Position numbers and translations under genes: made by a program. Below the pieces are notes generated by a model. The model searched no databases and had not been told where the DNA came from. It saw nothing but the letters and a program-made list of their open reading frames with translations. Shown here piece after piece: positions 1 to 6,533 of a stretch of 12,613 nt of DNA. The number at the start of each line of letters is the position of its first letter. Positions within the stretch are counted from its first letter, which is position 1. Origin of the DNA: Bryobacterales bacterium. Its GTDB lineage: Bacteria > Acidobacteriota > Terriglobia > Bryobacterales > Bryobacteraceae. Where the stretch lies: contig PKZC01000212.1 of assembly GCA_003132905.1 (NCBI GenBank), positions 713 to 13,325 on the forward strand, in the 5' to 3' direction.

Positions 1-1
1 G

Positions 2-658
2 CTCCCGGTGGGCGCGCGCATCCTCGACGTGCCTTGCGGCCAAGGCCGCCATGCCCGGCTCCTCGCAGAGGCTGGCTACGCGGTGGATGCACTCGACTAC
101 TCGGCGCACCTCCTGGGCGTTGCCCGCGCCCTGGGGGCGCGCGAGGGGCTGCACTACCGACGCGGCGACATGCGGGCCCTCCCCGTGCGGTGGACGCACC
201 GGTTCGACGCCGTCATCAACGTGTTCACGTCGTTCGGGTTCTTTCTGCATCCGGGCGACGACCGGCGCGTCCTGCGCGAGTTCGCGCGGACGCTCAAGCC
301 CGGGGGGACGTTCGTCTGGCACGGCGCGAGCCGGGACGGCGTCATGGCGCGGTTCCTGGCCCGGGATTGGTGGCACACCGCGGATCGCACGTTCGTGGCC
401 CACGAGCGGACGTTCGACCCGCTCTCCGGCGTTCTGTCCGTGGATGCACGGTGGCAGGGGAACAGCGGATCCGGGCATCGGACATACCGGATCCGTTTGT
501 ACACCGCGAACCAATTGGCCGATTTACTCGCCGACGTGGGAATCGTCGTTGAGCAAGCGTTCGAAGGCTGGACCGCGCGGCCTCTGACGCGCCGGTCGGG
601 AGAAATGCTCCTCATCGGTCGCAAACGCGAGTTGCCCCGCGTACCGCGGGCCAAGTAA
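2..658 (+). CDS. Class I SAM-dependent methyltransferase, 5'-truncated by window edge
   Basis: The visible 218 residues show a class I methyltransferase fold. The SAM-binding motif I reads DVPCGQGRHA, a variant seen in many small bacterial methyltransferases. It is followed by an acidic residue closing strand 2 (ALDYS), then RGDMRALP and a post-motif stretch FDAVINVFTSFGFF, with LKPGG further on as in UbiE-like enzymes. A GTG lies at position 8, but the frame stays open to the window edge and motif I normally sits 30-60 residues into such proteins, so the true start is probably upstream. The substrate cannot be inferred. It ends in TAA and is followed by a 48-base gap holding a GC-rich hairpin before the B12-subunit gene, so it may be a separate transcription unit from the operon downstream. 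Assignment to the methyltransferase superfamily is confident; any narrower name would be speculation. Confidence 0.82.
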   Translation, partial: LPVGARILDVPCGQGRHARLLAEAGYAVDALDYSAHLLGVARALGAREGLHYRRGDMRALPVRWTHRFDAVINVFTSFGFFLHPGDDRRVLREFARTLKPGGTFVWHGASRDGVMARFLARDWWHTADRTFVAHERTFDPLSGVLSVDARWQGNSGSGHRTYRIRLYTANQLADLLADVGIVVEQAFEGWTARPLTRRSGEMLLIGRKRELPRVPRAK

Positions 659-661
659 ACT

Positions 662-688
662 GCAGGGACGCCGCACGCGGCGTGCTGC
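662..688 (+). terminator. GC-rich hairpin between methyltransferase and B12-subunit gene
   Basis: A perfect 7-bp inverted repeat (ACGCCGC at 668-674 and GCGGCGT at 677-683) is extended by GCAG at 662-665 pairing with CTGC at 685-688 across a small internal loop. It starts 4 bases after the methyltransferase stop. There is no T-run after it, so it is not a classical intrinsic terminator. It could be a T-less terminator or an attenuator in front of the operon. The inverted repeat is seen directly; its role is inference. Confidence 0.35.
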
Positions 689-706
689 CCCATCCGACAC
701 CTCGCC

Positions 707-1126
707 ATGACCGCCTCACGACCTATTCGCGTCCTCGTCGCCAAGCCCGGGTTGGACGGTCATGACCGTGGCGCCAAAGTCGTTGCGGCCGCGTTGCGCG
801 ACGCGGGGATGGAGGTGGTGTATACCGGACTGCACCAGACGCCGGAGATGATCGCGACCGCCGCGGTGCAGGAAGATGTGGACGTGGTAGGGCTCTCGAT
901 CCTCAGCGGTGCACACATGACGCTGTTCCCGCGAGTGCTCCAGCTGTTGCGGGAGCAAGGCCGCGACGACGTGCTGATCACGGGCGGCGGTATCATCCCG
1001 CAGGACGACATGGACGCGCTGCATCTCCAGGGCGTCGGCAAGCTCTTTGGCCCCGGGACATCCACGTCCGAGCTCGTCCGCTATATCCAGGACTGGTTCG
1101 CCCAGCGGCAGCGGCAGGAGGCGTGA
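707..1126 (+). CDS. B12-binding subunit of a methylmalonyl-CoA mutase-type acyl-CoA mutase
   Basis: This 139-residue protein is a complete stand-alone cobalamin-binding domain of the acyl-CoA mutase type. It carries K13, D17, H19 and G22 in the base-off/His-on signature D-x-H-x-x-G (PGLDGHDRG), where the histidine would replace dimethylbenzimidazole as cobalt ligand. It also has the S64-I-L motif and the glycine run G92-G93-G94 that lines the nucleotide tail. The length matches small subunits of two-chain methylmalonyl-CoA or isobutyryl-CoA-type mutases, which work with a separate TIM-barrel subunit. No such catalytic subunit is present on this side of the composition break. Its last four bases form a GTGA overlap with the following carboxylase gene, so the two are probably coupled. 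That pairing suggests a carboxylation and carbon-skeleton rearrangement route for branched or short acyl-CoA thioesters. No strong ribosome-binding site precedes the ATG. Substrate specificity sits in the catalytic subunit and cannot be read from this protein. Confidence 0.9.
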   Translation: MTASRPIRVLVAKPGLDGHDRGAKVVAAALRDAGMEVVYTGLHQTPEMIATAAVQEDVDVVGLSILSGAHMTLFPRVLQLLREQGRDDVLITGGGIIPQDDMDALHLQGVGKLFGPGTSTSELVRYIQDWFAQRQRQEA

Positions 1127-2847
1127 CCGCGGCTCGCCGCGCGGCCCCCGCGACGGGGCACCCATCGCCCGAGGGCCGGACCGGGTCCGGAGTGCCGGAT
1201 CGCCGGCCGCGACTCATGCGGTTGGCCGACGAGCTCCGCGAGTTGGAGAGCCGCCTCCGGATGGGCGGCGGGCCGGAGCGCATCCAGCGCCAGCATGCGC
1301 AGGGCAAGCTCGTGGCCCGCGAACGGGTGGCAGGACTGTGCGATGTCGGCGCGCGATTCCTCGAGATCGGCCTGCTCGTCGCCTACGACCAGTACGAGGG
1401 GCAGGCGCCGGGCGCCGGCGTCGTGACCGGAGTGGGAATCGTCCACGGCCGTGAAGTGGTCGTCGTGGCCAACGACGCAACCGTCAAGGCGGGGTCGTGG
1501 TGGCCCGAGACGATCCGCAAGATTCTCCGCGCGCAGGAAATCGCGATGCGCTGCCGAGTGCCGATCGTGTACCTCGTGGACTCGGCGGGCGTGACCCTGC
1601 CGTACCAGGGGGGCGTGTTCCCGGGACAGTACGGCGCCGCGCGCATCTTCTACTACAACTCCATCATGCGTCGCTATCTGCGCGTGCCGCAGCTGGCCGC
1701 CGTGATGGGACAGTGCATCGCCGGTGGCGCGTATTTACCGGCGCTCTCGGATGTCATCGTGATGGTCAAGGGTACGTCGTTCATGGGACTGGGCGGCGCG
1801 AACCTCGTCAAGGGCGCGACCGGCCAGACGGTAGACTCGGAGGCGCTGGGCGGCGCGACCACGCACACGGAACGGAGCGGAGTCGCGCACTACGCGGTCG
1901 ACGACGACGTGGCGTGCCTCGAAAAGCTGCGCGCGCTGATCGGCCGCCTGCCGCCGCCGGCCGCGCGGGCCCCCATGTCCACGCCGCCCTCGAACGCCAC
2001 CGCATCGGCTGAACCGACGGGGCAGGAATTGTACTCGCTGCTGCCCGCCGATCATCGCATGTCGTACGACATGCATACGGTGCTGCGCGCGATCCTCGAC
2101 GGGGGCGCGATCGATGAATTTCAGGAGCATCGCGCGCGCGAAATCATCTGCGGGGATGCGACCATCGAGGGGTGCACGGTCGGCGTGATCGCGAACCAAC
2201 GGGGACTCATTAAAGGCGCCGCCGGAGAGAAGCCGCGCTTCGGCGGCATCATCTATCCCGAGAGCGCGGAGAAAGTCGCCTTCTTCATCGATCGGTGTGA
2301 CCGGCAAGGGATACCGCTCCTGTTCGTTCAGGACGTGTCCGGGTTCATGGTGGGGCCGGAAGCCGAGGAAGCGGGGATCATCCGGGCGGGCGCCCGGTGG
2401 GTCGAAGCGATGGCGACGGCCCGCGTGCCCAAGCTCGTGCTCACGGTCAATCACGCCTCCGGCGCCGGGTACTACGCGATGGCCGGCCAAGGGTTCGATC
2501 CTGATTTCATCTTCACGTGGCCGACGGGCCGGATGGGTGTCATGGAAGGCGAAGCGGCCATTCAGGCCGTGCACGGACCGGTGATCGCGGCCGCCCGGGC
2601 GGCTAACACTCCGCTCGCGCCCGACGTCGCATCGGCGATCGATGGCATGCGCCTCGAATACGAGACTCAGCTCGACGCGCGCTACGCGGCGGCGCGCGGC
2701 CTCGTCGACGCCGTGGTCTATCCGGAAGAGACGCGCGCCGTGCTCGCCATGGCGCTGCGCACCGCGGCGCAGAACCCCGGACCTCACGTCGGTGCCTTCG
2801 TGCTTCCGTGCGATGGGACGCCGGGCGCACACGGGCACGCGACATGA
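1123..2847 (+). CDS. Acyl-CoA carboxylase, carboxyltransferase (beta) subunit
   Basis: This is a biotin-dependent carboxyltransferase subunit that moves CO2 from carboxybiotin to an acyl-CoA. Two crotonase-like halves are visible. The N half has [13 protein letters not shown] and the oxyanion-hole motif GQCIAGGAY (residues 196-204). The C half has QDVSGFMVG (from 403), ASGAGYYAM (about 445-453) and [15 protein letters not shown]. The pattern is closest to the methylcrotonyl-/geranyl-CoA carboxylase branch rather than textbook propionyl-CoA carboxylase, but the substrate is unresolved. No biotin carboxylase or biotin carrier gene is in view, so the alpha subunit must be elsewhere. The listed start is a GTG in a GTGA overlap with the B12 gene. 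Residues 1-31 are low-complexity (Arg, Pro, Gly, Ala) and family similarity begins at M32, so ATG 1216 is a real alternative. The AGGAGG at 1116-1121 lies only one base before the GTG, too close to serve it. A proline/threonine-rich linker (about 285-302) separates the two halves. Confidence 0.92.
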   Translation: MTAARRAAPATGHPSPEGRTGSGVPDRRPRLMRLADELRELESRLRMGGGPERIQRQHAQGKLVARERVAGLCDVGARFLEIGLLVAYDQYEGQAPGAGVVTGVGIVHGREVVVVANDATVKAGSWWPETIRKILRAQEIAMRCRVPIVYLVDSAGVTLPYQGGVFPGQYGAARIFYYNSIMRRYLRVPQLAAVMGQCIAGGAYLPALSDVIVMVKGTSFMGLGGANLVKGATGQTVDSEALGGATTHTERSGVAHYAVDDDVACLEKLRALIGRLPPPAARAPMSTPPSNATASAEPTGQELYSLLPADHRMSYDMHTVLRAILDGGAIDEFQEHRAREIICGDATIEGCTVGVIANQRGLIKGAAGEKPRFGGIIYPESAEKVAFFIDRCDRQGIPLLFVQDVSGFMVGPEAEEAGIIRAGARWVEAMATARVPKLVLTVNHASGAGYYAMAGQGFDPDFIFTWPTGRMGVMEGEAAIQAVHGPVIAAARAANTPLAPDVASAIDGMRLEYETQLDARYAAARGLVDAVVYPEETRAVLAMALRTAAQNPGPHVGAFVLPCDGTPGAHGHAT

Positions 2848-2882
2848 GCACGCGACATGAGCACGCCATGAGCAGGCCATGA
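2844..2882 (+). other. 12-codon mini-ORF bridging carboxylase and AtuA genes
   Basis: Reading from ATG 2844 gives [12 protein letters not shown] and a TGA at 2880-2882. Its start overlaps the carboxylase stop by ATGA and its stop overlaps the AtuA start by ATGA (2879-2882). A ribosome that reinitiates at each overlap would be carried across the 31-base gap without scanning. The peptide has no recognisable function. It may be a by-product of the tandem repeat here, but two further gaps in this operon are bridged in the same way. Confidence 0.4.
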
Positions 2883-2887
2883 GCACG
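2844..2887 (+). repeat. Four tandem ATG-containing units across the carboxylase/AtuA gene junction
   Basis: Copies of ATGAGCACG or ATGAGCAGG begin at 2844, 2857, 2868 and 2879, spaced 13, 11 and 11 bases. The first ATG overlaps the carboxylase stop (ATGA). Only the last, at 2879, is in frame with the AtuA gene; those at 2844 and 2868 share one frame and 2857 is in the third. The arrangement looks like slippage or tandem duplication of an original ATGA start/stop overlap. The repeat is seen directly; its origin is inference. Confidence 0.8.
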
Positions 2888-4246
2888 CCTCGCATCGTCC
2901 GCGTCGCGAGCGGCCAAGGATTTTGGGGCGACTGGCTGGAAGCGCCGCGACGTCAGGTGACCGGGGGCCCGGTCGATTACCTGATGCTCGACTACCTCGC
3001 CGAAGTCACGATGTCCATTCTGCAGAAGCAGAAGGAGCGCGATCCCACTCTCGGGTACGCGCGCGATTTCCTGGGCGCCGTTGAGAGTGTGTTGCCGGCC
3101 ATCACCGATCGCGGGGTCCGGGTGGTCGCCAATGCCGGGGGCGTCAACCCACAGGCGTGCGCCGCGGCGGTGCGCGGATTGGCCACCGACCACGGGGCAA
3201 GCGCGGGAGTCCGGATCGGCGTGGTGCTGGGCGACGATCTGCTGCCGCGGCTCGATGCGCTGTTGGCCGCTGGCCATCCGCTGGCGAATATGGAGACCGG
3301 CGAGCCGTTGGCGTCTGTCCGCGATCGGGTGCTGTCCGCCAACGCCTACCTCGGCTCGACGCCGATCGTCGAAGCGCTCACGCGTGGCGCCAACATCGTG
3401 ATCACGGGGCGGTCCACCGACACGGCGCTGACCATGGCGCCACTTCGTCACGAGTTTGGGTGGGCCGCTGACGACTACGATCGACTCGCTGCGGGGATCG
3501 TCGCCGGCCACATCATCGAATGCGGCGCCCAGTGCTCGGGCGGGAACTGCCTCTACGACTGGCGCGACATCCCGGACTTGGGCGAGGTCGGGTACCCGAT
3601 CGTCGAAGTCGCGGCCGACGGCACTTTCGTGGTCACCAAGCATCCCCACACCGGCGGCCGGGTCTCGACGCAATCGGTGGCTGAGCAACTGGTGTATGAG
3701 ATGGGTGATCCACACTCGTACATCACGCCCGATGTGATCGCGGACTTCACGACGATCCGTCTTGCGGCCGATGGGGCCGACCGGGTGCGCGTGCACGGCA
3801 TCAAAGGCCGTCCGGCGACCGACAGCCTGAAAGTGTCGGTCGCGTATCGGGCCGGCTACAAGGCCGTCGGCACGCTGGTCTATGCATGGCCGGACGCGGT
3901 CGAGAAGGCGCAGGCCGCCGACCGCGTGCTGCGCGAGCGGCTCGACCGGCTCGGGTTGCACTTCGATCGTGTGTTGACCGAGTTCGTCGGAGCGGGCGCC
4001 ACCCACGGCGCCCTGGCCGGCCCACCGTCACCGGACCTTCCGGAAGTCCAGCTGCGGATCGGTGTCCGGGGCAGCAGTCGCCGCGATGTCGAGCGGTTCA
4101 CGCGCGAGATCGCCCCGCTGGTGCTCAACGGACCGCCCAGCGTCACGGGCTTCGCCGGCGGCCGACCGAAGGTCGAAGAGGTCGTCGCCTACTGGCCCGC
4201 GCTCATCGACAAGCGCGTCGTGCAGCCGACCGTGGAGATGCAATGA
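2879..4246 (+). CDS. AtuA-family (acyclic terpene utilisation) N-terminal domain protein
   Basis: The 455-residue product matches the AtuA domain family (formerly DUF1446) along its length. It begins with the typical N-terminal [10 protein letters not shown], then [15 protein letters not shown] and ARDF. Next come a glycine-rich [10 protein letters not shown] segment, [19 protein letters not shown] and a cysteine cluster [11 protein letters not shown]. Near the C-terminus is [12 protein letters not shown]. AtuA is named from the Pseudomonas citronellol/geraniol operon, where it accompanies geranyl-CoA carboxylase. Its biochemical activity has not, to my knowledge, been firmly established. In many homologues a small ferredoxin-like domain is fused at the C-terminus; here that domain is encoded by the next gene. 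Adjacency to an acyl-CoA carboxylase fits a role in catabolism of branched or isoprenoid acyl-CoA. ATG 2879 is chosen because the three earlier tandem ATGs are out of frame. A weak AGCAGG sits 2 bases upstream, so translation probably depends on coupling. Confidence 0.88.
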   Translation: MSTPRIVRVASGQGFWGDWLEAPRRQVTGGPVDYLMLDYLAEVTMSILQKQKERDPTLGYARDFLGAVESVLPAITDRGVRVVANAGGVNPQACAAAVRGLATDHGASAGVRIGVVLGDDLLPRLDALLAAGHPLANMETGEPLASVRDRVLSANAYLGSTPIVEALTRGANIVITGRSTDTALTMAPLRHEFGWAADDYDRLAAGIVAGHIIECGAQCSGGNCLYDWRDIPDLGEVGYPIVEVAADGTFVVTKHPHTGGRVSTQSVAEQLVYEMGDPHSYITPDVIADFTTIRLAADGADRVRVHGIKGRPATDSLKVSVAYRAGYKAVGTLVYAWPDAVEKAQAADRVLRERLDRLGLHFDRVLTEFVGAGATHGALAGPPSPDLPEVQLRIGVRGSSRRDVERFTREIAPLVLNGPPSVTGFAGGRPKVEEVVAYWPALIDKRVVQPTVEMQ

Positions 4247-4260
4247 GGCCCGCCCGCTGA
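4243..4260 (+). other. 5-codon mini-ORF bridging the two AtuA-domain genes
   Basis: ATG 4243 overlaps the stop of the large AtuA gene (ATGA). It reads MRPAR and stops with TGA at 4258-4260, whose last base is the A of the next gene's ATG (TGATG). The 13-base gap is thus bridged by a start/stop chain. It is too short to be called a gene; it is recorded as a possible translational-coupling device. Confidence 0.35.
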
Positions 4261-4649
4261 TGCGCGTTCGACTCCTCGACATCGCGCATGCCCGATCGGG
4301 TGACAAAGGCGACACGGCCAACGTCGGCATCCTCGCGCTCCGCCCGGAGTGGTACGAGGTGCTGGACCAGTACGTGACACGCGACCGGGTGGCCGCCCAT
4401 TTCACCGGGTTGATCACCGGCGACGTGATACGATTCGCCCTTCCCAACCTCGGCGCCCTCAATTTTCTGCTGCATGGTGCGCTCGACGGCGGCGGTACGC
4501 TGTCGCTCAAGACGGACGCGCAGGGCAAGGTGGTATCGACCGCGCTCCTCCGCATGGTGATCGACGTTCCCGACGACGTGGCCACGCGGTTGCGGCTGCC
4601 GGCCGCGCCCGCGGCAGCGCCGTCCGGCCCCCGGCAGTCAGTCCGATGA
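4260..4649 (+). CDS. AtuA C-terminal ferredoxin-fold domain as a separate small protein
   Basis: The 129-residue protein corresponds to the small C-terminal domain found at the end of full-length AtuA proteins. It opens with the hallmark RLLDIAHARSGDKGDTANVG (residues 4-23). It continues with HFTGLITGDVIRFALPNLGA, NFLLHGALDGGG and SLKTDAQGK before a low-complexity Ala/Pro tail. ATG 4260 is the only start that puts the conserved domain right at the N-terminus; the open frame extends upstream but that part is a shadow of the AtuA gene. It is preceded by a TGATG overlap with a 5-codon mini-ORF. The domain probably assembles with the upstream 455-residue protein into a two-chain AtuA. Its enzymatic role is unknown. 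Its stop forms an ATGA overlap with another mini-ORF. Confidence 0.85.
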   Translation: MRVRLLDIAHARSGDKGDTANVGILALRPEWYEVLDQYVTRDRVAAHFTGLITGDVIRFALPNLGALNFLLHGALDGGGTLSLKTDAQGKVVSTALLRMVIDVPDDVATRLRLPAAPAAAPSGPRQSVR

Positions 4650-4719
4650 CCGCCCCGCGACGTCACGGCATGCTCGGGGCGTCCACATGATGGTCGCCGG
4701 TCCTCTCCGCTCCAGATGA
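4646..4719 (+). other. Two consecutive mini-ORFs (14 and 9 codons) bridging to the 53-residue gene
   Basis: ATG 4646 overlaps the previous gene's stop (ATGA) and reads MTAPRRHGMLGAST to TGA 4688-4690. That stop shares its A with ATG 4690 (TGATG), which reads MVAGPLRSR to TGA 4717-4719. This in turn overlaps ATG 4716 of the 53-residue membrane protein (ATGA). The 66-base gap is therefore covered by an unbroken start/stop chain. No function is visible in the peptides. Codon-level detail is certain; translation is not. Confidence 0.38.
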
Positions 4720-4877
4720 CGGCGCTCACGGCCACCAAGCTGACGTTGGCGGTGACCGGGCTGGCGGTCTTTGGGTACGGGGTCCGAAGTGACCTCGTCG
4801 TGTGGCGCTGGACCGGCATCGTCTGTCTTGGGGTGGCGTTTCTCCTGCGCTTTGTTGGGTCGCGGGATCGTCGTTAA
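4716..4877 (+). CDS. Small membrane protein, 53 residues, two predicted helices
   Basis: The frame from ATG 4716 to TAA 4875-4877 encodes 53 residues with two hydrophobic stretches, about 9-23 (LTLAVTGLAVFGYGV) and 33-47 (TGIVCLGVAFLLRFV). They are joined by a short loop containing RSD and WRW, and a positive tail SRDRR suggests a cytoplasmic C-terminus. I do not recognise the family. It is a credible gene rather than chance because of its amphipathic two-helix layout, the basic tail and its position between two real genes. It has no clear ribosome-binding site and begins in an ATGA overlap with a mini-ORF. Nine bases separate its stop from the GTG of the U32 gene. It may belong to the AtuA operon or be a companion of the U32 gene; nothing in the sequence decides. 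Confidence 0.55.
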   Translation: MTALTATKLTLAVTGLAVFGYGVRSDLVVWRWTGIVCLGVAFLLRFVGSRDRR

Positions 4878-4886
4878 GTTGTTAGG

Positions 4887-6014
4887 GTGACGATAGTTTC
4901 CTCGCCACCGCGGTCTGAGCGACGGCCACGCGTGCGCGCGCCGGCCGCCGAGCGTTCGGGCGCTACCCTCCCACGGGTCAGCGTCCCGGAGCTGCTTGCG
5001 CCCGCAGGAACGATGGAGGCGGTCCGGGCCGCGGTCGCCAACGGCGCGGATGCCGTCTACCTCGGGGCCGGCGGGTTCAATGCGCGGGACGACGGCGCGC
5101 AGCTCACGCTGGACGAGCTCGGCGAGGCGTGCCGCTTGGCACACGCGTGCGGCACGCGGATCTATTTCACGCTCAATGTTCTGATCAAGCCGTCGGAGCT
5201 GACGAATGCTCTGGTGCTCCTCAGTGACGCCGTTGACCGGGGCATCGACGCCGTGATCGTGCAGGACCTGGGATTGATTCGCTTGATCCGAGCCATGTTT
5301 CCCGACCTCGAAGTGCACGGCTCCACGCAGATCACGGTGCACGATCCGGCGGGGGCGGCGGCGGTGCAGGATCTGGGCGTCGCTCGGGTGGTATTGGCCC
5401 GCGAGAATTCGCTCGACGACCTGCGCGCGATTCGGGACGCGGTTCCGGGGCTCGGGCTCGAGGCGTTTGTGCACGGCGCCCTCTGCATCTCGTATTCCGG
5501 CCAGTGCCTGATGTCCGGCCTGATCTCCGAACGCAGCGCCAATCGCGGGGCGTGCGCGCAGGCCTGTCGCAAGGACTACACGCTGACCGATGCGACCGAC
5601 GGCGCGACGCTTGATAGCGGCTACCTGATCTCGGCGAAAGATCTCGCGGCGTACGACGAGCTCGCCGCGCTGGCCGACGCCGGTATCCGCTGCCTCAAGA
5701 TCGAAGGACGGAAAAAACGGCCGGAATACGTGGCCACGGTGACCCATGGCTACCGTCAGTGGCTCGACGCCATGGCGCGCGGCGTGCCGGTTCTCACATC
5801 CAACGTATCCGCGATGCCCGAAATTGCAGGTGATGCTGCGCTGCTGGTCGACCCTTCCGACGTGGAGTCGATTGCGGACGGACTCCGCCGCCTGACAGGG
5901 AGCCAAGCTTTGCGAGACACATACGCCAGCGCTGGCATTGCGCGGGCCAGTGAATTTACGTGGGAAAAATCGGTAGAGGCGACCTGGACGGTCTACCAAG
6001 AGTTGCTAGGTTAG
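4887..6014 (+). CDS. Chimeric frame: U32-family protein N-part fused to glycosyltransferase tail
   Basis: Residues about 33-298 are a U32-family ('peptidase U32') protein. This group includes TrhP/YegQ and RlhA, which act in tRNA or rRNA hydroxylation with prephenate and an Fe-S cluster. The fold begins VPELLAPAGTMEAV and GADAVYLGAGGFNAR. The family signature EAFVHGALCISYSGQCLMS follows, with GACAQACRKDY supplying two more cysteines of the four-cysteine set, then LKIEGRKKRPEYVA. At residues 295-299 (AMARG) the sequence changes to the end of a GT4 glycosyltransferase: GVPVLTSN, MPEIAGDAALLVDP and a C-terminal helix ending YQELLG. The U32 portion lacks the rest of its barrel and any C-terminal domain. 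The glycosyltransferase portion lacks its whole N-terminal domain and the first glutamate of EX7E. Start GTG 4887 gives a 32-residue disordered leader; a later start is possible. This is most likely a product of contig mis-joining rather than a natural fusion. Confidence 0.8.
   Translation: MTIVSSPPRSERRPRVRAPAAERSGATLPRVSVPELLAPAGTMEAVRAAVANGADAVYLGAGGFNARDDGAQLTLDELGEACRLAHACGTRIYFTLNVLIKPSELTNALVLLSDAVDRGIDAVIVQDLGLIRLIRAMFPDLEVHGSTQITVHDPAGAAAVQDLGVARVVLARENSLDDLRAIRDAVPGLGLEAFVHGALCISYSGQCLMSGLISERSANRGACAQACRKDYTLTDATDGATLDSGYLISAKDLAAYDELAALADAGIRCLKIEGRKKRPEYVATVTHGYRQWLDAMARGVPVLTSNVSAMPEIAGDAALLVDPSDVESIADGLRRLTGSQALRDTYASAGIARASEFTWEKSVEATWTVYQELLG
5766..5790. other. Probable chimeric junction between two genomes
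   Basis: The U32 signal ends and the glycosyltransferase signal begins within codons spelling Asp-Ala-Met-Ala-Arg-Gly-Val-Pro. AMARG/GVPV wording is normal in GT4 proteins, and the upstream YRQWLDAMARG would also be a natural U32 continuation, so a short identical word in two genomes could have joined them. GC falls from about 70% in a line left of it to about 60% on its right, and the gene style changes with it. Confidence 0.75.
5769..6014 (+). pseudogene. C-terminal fragment of a GT4-family glycosyltransferase
   Basis: These roughly 80 residues match the end of GT-B, family-4 glycosyltransferases. An AMARGVPVLTSN turn normally follows the EGFGLPxLE motif, then come SAMPEIAGDAALLVDP, a helix with ADGLRRL, and EFTWEKSVEATWTVYQ. 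The upstream two-thirds of the enzyme is absent and replaced by U32 sequence in the same frame. Codon use and GC (about 57-63% in hand-counted lines) resemble the genes to the right, not those to the left. In its own genome this gene is probably intact and adjacent to the 105-residue gene. Confidence 0.75.
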
Positions 6015-6031
6015 CTCGTCCTAGCTTTTTT
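6005..6031 (+). terminator. Intrinsic terminator after the glycosyltransferase tail
   Basis: GCTAGG (6005-6010) and CCTAGC (6020-6025) form a perfect 6-bp stem around a 9-base loop and are followed by six T residues (6026-6031). The hairpin overlaps the stop codons of both convergent genes. The T-run favours + strand termination. The stem is short, so strength is uncertain. Confidence 0.5.
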
Positions 6032-6338
6032 CTTCGTCGATCGCGATCTTCAGTGCTTTCAGGAACTTTTGGTCTTGCGACGTCAGCTTGATCTTGCCAG
6101 TGGATTCAAACTTCCGCTTAGGTGCGGCTTCGGCATCCAGAACGGCTTCGCCATCCTCCGATTCGTCGCCATTCTCCTCGCGCTTATTGAACCCAATGGT
6201 GGCTTCCAAAACCAGGAAAACGTCGTACCCTGCTCGCTTGATCTCGCCGATGGCGGCAGCAATGCGATCGGAGTCGGACAGCGATTCGTTGATCGCGTTT
6301 CCAAGCTCTTGCATCAACTCTTTGAGTTTCTCTTCCAC
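6021..6338 (-). CDS. Conserved-looking acidic small protein of unknown function
   Basis: The 105-residue product starts at a GTG (complement of 6336-6338). An AAAGGGG ribosome-binding site lies 6 bases upstream (complement of 6345-6351), which decides the start. The N half looks like a helical domain (LKELMQELGNAINESLSDSD, then RIAAAIGEIKRAGYDVFLVL). A strongly acidic, probably disordered linker follows (EENGDESEDGEA), and then a short basic/hydrophobic C-terminal segment with TSQDQKFLKALKI. No signal peptide or membrane helix is seen. I do not recognise a named domain. The layout of a folded helical head plus charged tail resembles small acidobacterial hypothetical proteins. It converges on the glycosyltransferase fragment with only 6 bases between stops. 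A possible sigma70-like promoter lies upstream at 6381-6409. Confidence 0.72.
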   Translation of the reverse strand: MEEKLKELMQELGNAINESLSDSDRIAAAIGEIKRAGYDVFLVLEATIGFNKREENGDESEDGEAVLDAEAAPKRKFESTGKIKLTSQDQKFLKALKIAIDEEKS

Positions 6339-6380
6339 GCATTGCCCCTTTCTTTGCAGCGGGCTCCTTCTAAGAATAAC

Positions 6381-6409
6381 ACTCTACCCTCTTGATGTTG
6401 CCGAGGCAA
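6381..6409 (-). promoter_or_regulatory. Candidate sigma70-type promoter for the 105-residue gene
   Basis: On the - strand, TTGCCT (complement of 6404-6409) and TAGAGT (complement of 6381-6386) are separated by exactly 17 bases. They lie about 43-70 bases before the GTG. Both hexamers are imperfect matches to the consensus, so this is a candidate only. The remainder of the intergenic stretch 6339-6533 holds no other structure I can support. Confidence 0.35.
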
Positions 6410-6533
6410 GTACAGTTTCAAACAAAAGGTAAGTGTCCCGGCTTCCTGCTTTCGCTCTCCCATTTCCTCTATCGGCCCGTTCCAGCGATATCAGTAGCGA
6501 CCGTCCCCGCCTTCGGTACACTGGTACTAGCCT

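Noticed and set aside
1735..2895. Long open frame on the - strand opposite the carboxylase
   Set aside because: Shadow frame of a high-GC gene: the product is Arg/His-rich with no recognisable domain, while the + strand frame has a full carboxyltransferase.
2603..4006. 467-codon open frame on the - strand opposite the carboxylase end and AtuA
   Set aside because: Same cause. It runs across two well-supported + strand genes and shows only low-complexity Arg/Asp/His composition.
4638..5999. 453-codon open frame on the - strand opposite the U32 hybrid
   Set aside because: It crosses the chimeric junction and has no domain-like segment; it is a codon-bias shadow.
4887..6014. A genuine natural fusion of U32 and glycosyltransferase
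   Set aside because: Both halves lack essential parts (the rest of the U32 barrel; the GT N-domain and the first EX7E glutamate), and composition changes at the same point, so a mis-join is the simpler account.
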